Part shown: piece after piece, positions 5,502 through 5,592 of the stretch
Position numbering within the stretch: position 1 is the first letter of the stretch
How the letters are laid out: each line of letters starts with the position of its first letter
From: Anaerolineae bacterium
GTDB lineage: Bacteria; Chloroflexota; Anaerolineae; Promineifilales; Promineifilaceae
DNA length: 5,592 nucleotides
Assembly: GCA_028284105.1 (NCBI GenBank)
Contig: JANQSK010000420.1
Span: 1-5,592 of the forward strand
Reading direction: 5' to 3'
The notes under the pieces: generated by a model
What the model was told of the DNA's origin: nothing
Database searches by the model: none
Seen by the model: the letters and a program-made list of their open reading frames with translations, nothing else
Translations under genes and position numbers: made by a program

Positions 5502-5592
5502 ATGAAAATAATGATTTTTGGAACCGGGGCAATGGGTTCCATTTACGCTGCATTATTCAAAGAAGCGGGGCACGAGGTCTGGGCAGTAGACC
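5502..5592 (+). CDS. 2-dehydropantoate 2-reductase (PanE/ApbA)-like oxidoreductase, 5' part only
   Basis: Only the first 30 codons are inside the window, and the gene runs off the right edge. The start MKIMIFGTGAMGSIYAALFKEAGHEVWAVD is a textbook Rossmann beta-alpha-beta unit: G7-T-G9-A-M-G12 is the dinucleotide-binding GxGxxG, and the strand ending in VD at residues 29-30 follows. The GAMGSIYAALFKEAGHEV wording is characteristic of ketopantoate reductase-family enzymes, which use NAD(P)H to reduce 2-oxo acids. AAAGGA (5491-5496) lies 5 bases before the ATG, and the gap to the methyltransferase stop is 22 bases, so it belongs to the same operon. Whether it is the true pantothenate enzyme or a paralogue devoted to this cluster cannot be told from 30 residues; the context favours a paralogue. 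Confidence 0.75.
   Translation, partial: MKIMIFGTGAMGSIYAALFKEAGHEVWAVD

Overview
The window reads as a compact bacterial chromosome segment with a moderate GC content (mid-40s percent by eye). There are two divergent gene groups on either side of a 223-base intergenic region. The leftward group (positions 7-1562) is a RicT/YaaT-type PSP1 protein followed by an HD-domain phosphohydrolase, coupled through an ATGA stop/start overlap. The rightward group (1786 to the window edge) is a tightly packed run of five genes: a 64-residue single-pass membrane protein of unknown function, a cytosolic type I sulfatase, a P-loop kinase of the chloramphenicol phosphotransferase family, a non-pyrrolysine MttB-family (COG5598) methyltransferase, and the first 30 codons of a 2-dehydropantoate 2-reductase (PanE/ApbA)-like oxidoreductase.

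The style of the RicT protein, the presence of MttB-family and sulfatase genes, and the moderate GC suggest a Chloroflexota (Anaerolineae-like) bacterium. This is an inference from general resemblance; no 16S rRNA or other decisive marker is present, and a Gram-positive or other phylum cannot be excluded. There are no RNA genes, insertion sequences, CRISPR arrays or convincing intrinsic terminators in the window.

The rightward genes are separated by at most 22 bases or overlap, so they probably form one operon. Sulfate-ester hydrolysis, small-molecule phosphorylation, C1-group removal from a methylated amine, and an NAD(P)H-dependent reduction could act on one small metabolite or a set of related ones. 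The substrate cannot be read from the sequence. No corrinoid protein or reductive activase for the methyltransferase is visible here.

The most striking signal is not a gene. The 8-base palindrome ACGGCCGT occurs nine times exactly (starts 234, 815, 2480, 3010, 3869, 4039, 4076, 4173, 4600), against about 0.1 expected by chance. It lies in genes on both strands and in all three codon phases, with A-rich left and T-rich right flanks. Nine of the ten CGGCCG hexamers in the window carry the A...T extension. This resembles the highly iterated palindrome HIP1 (GCGATCGC) of cyanobacteria, but with a different sequence. The divergent intergenic region adds two inverted repeats that may regulate one or both operons.
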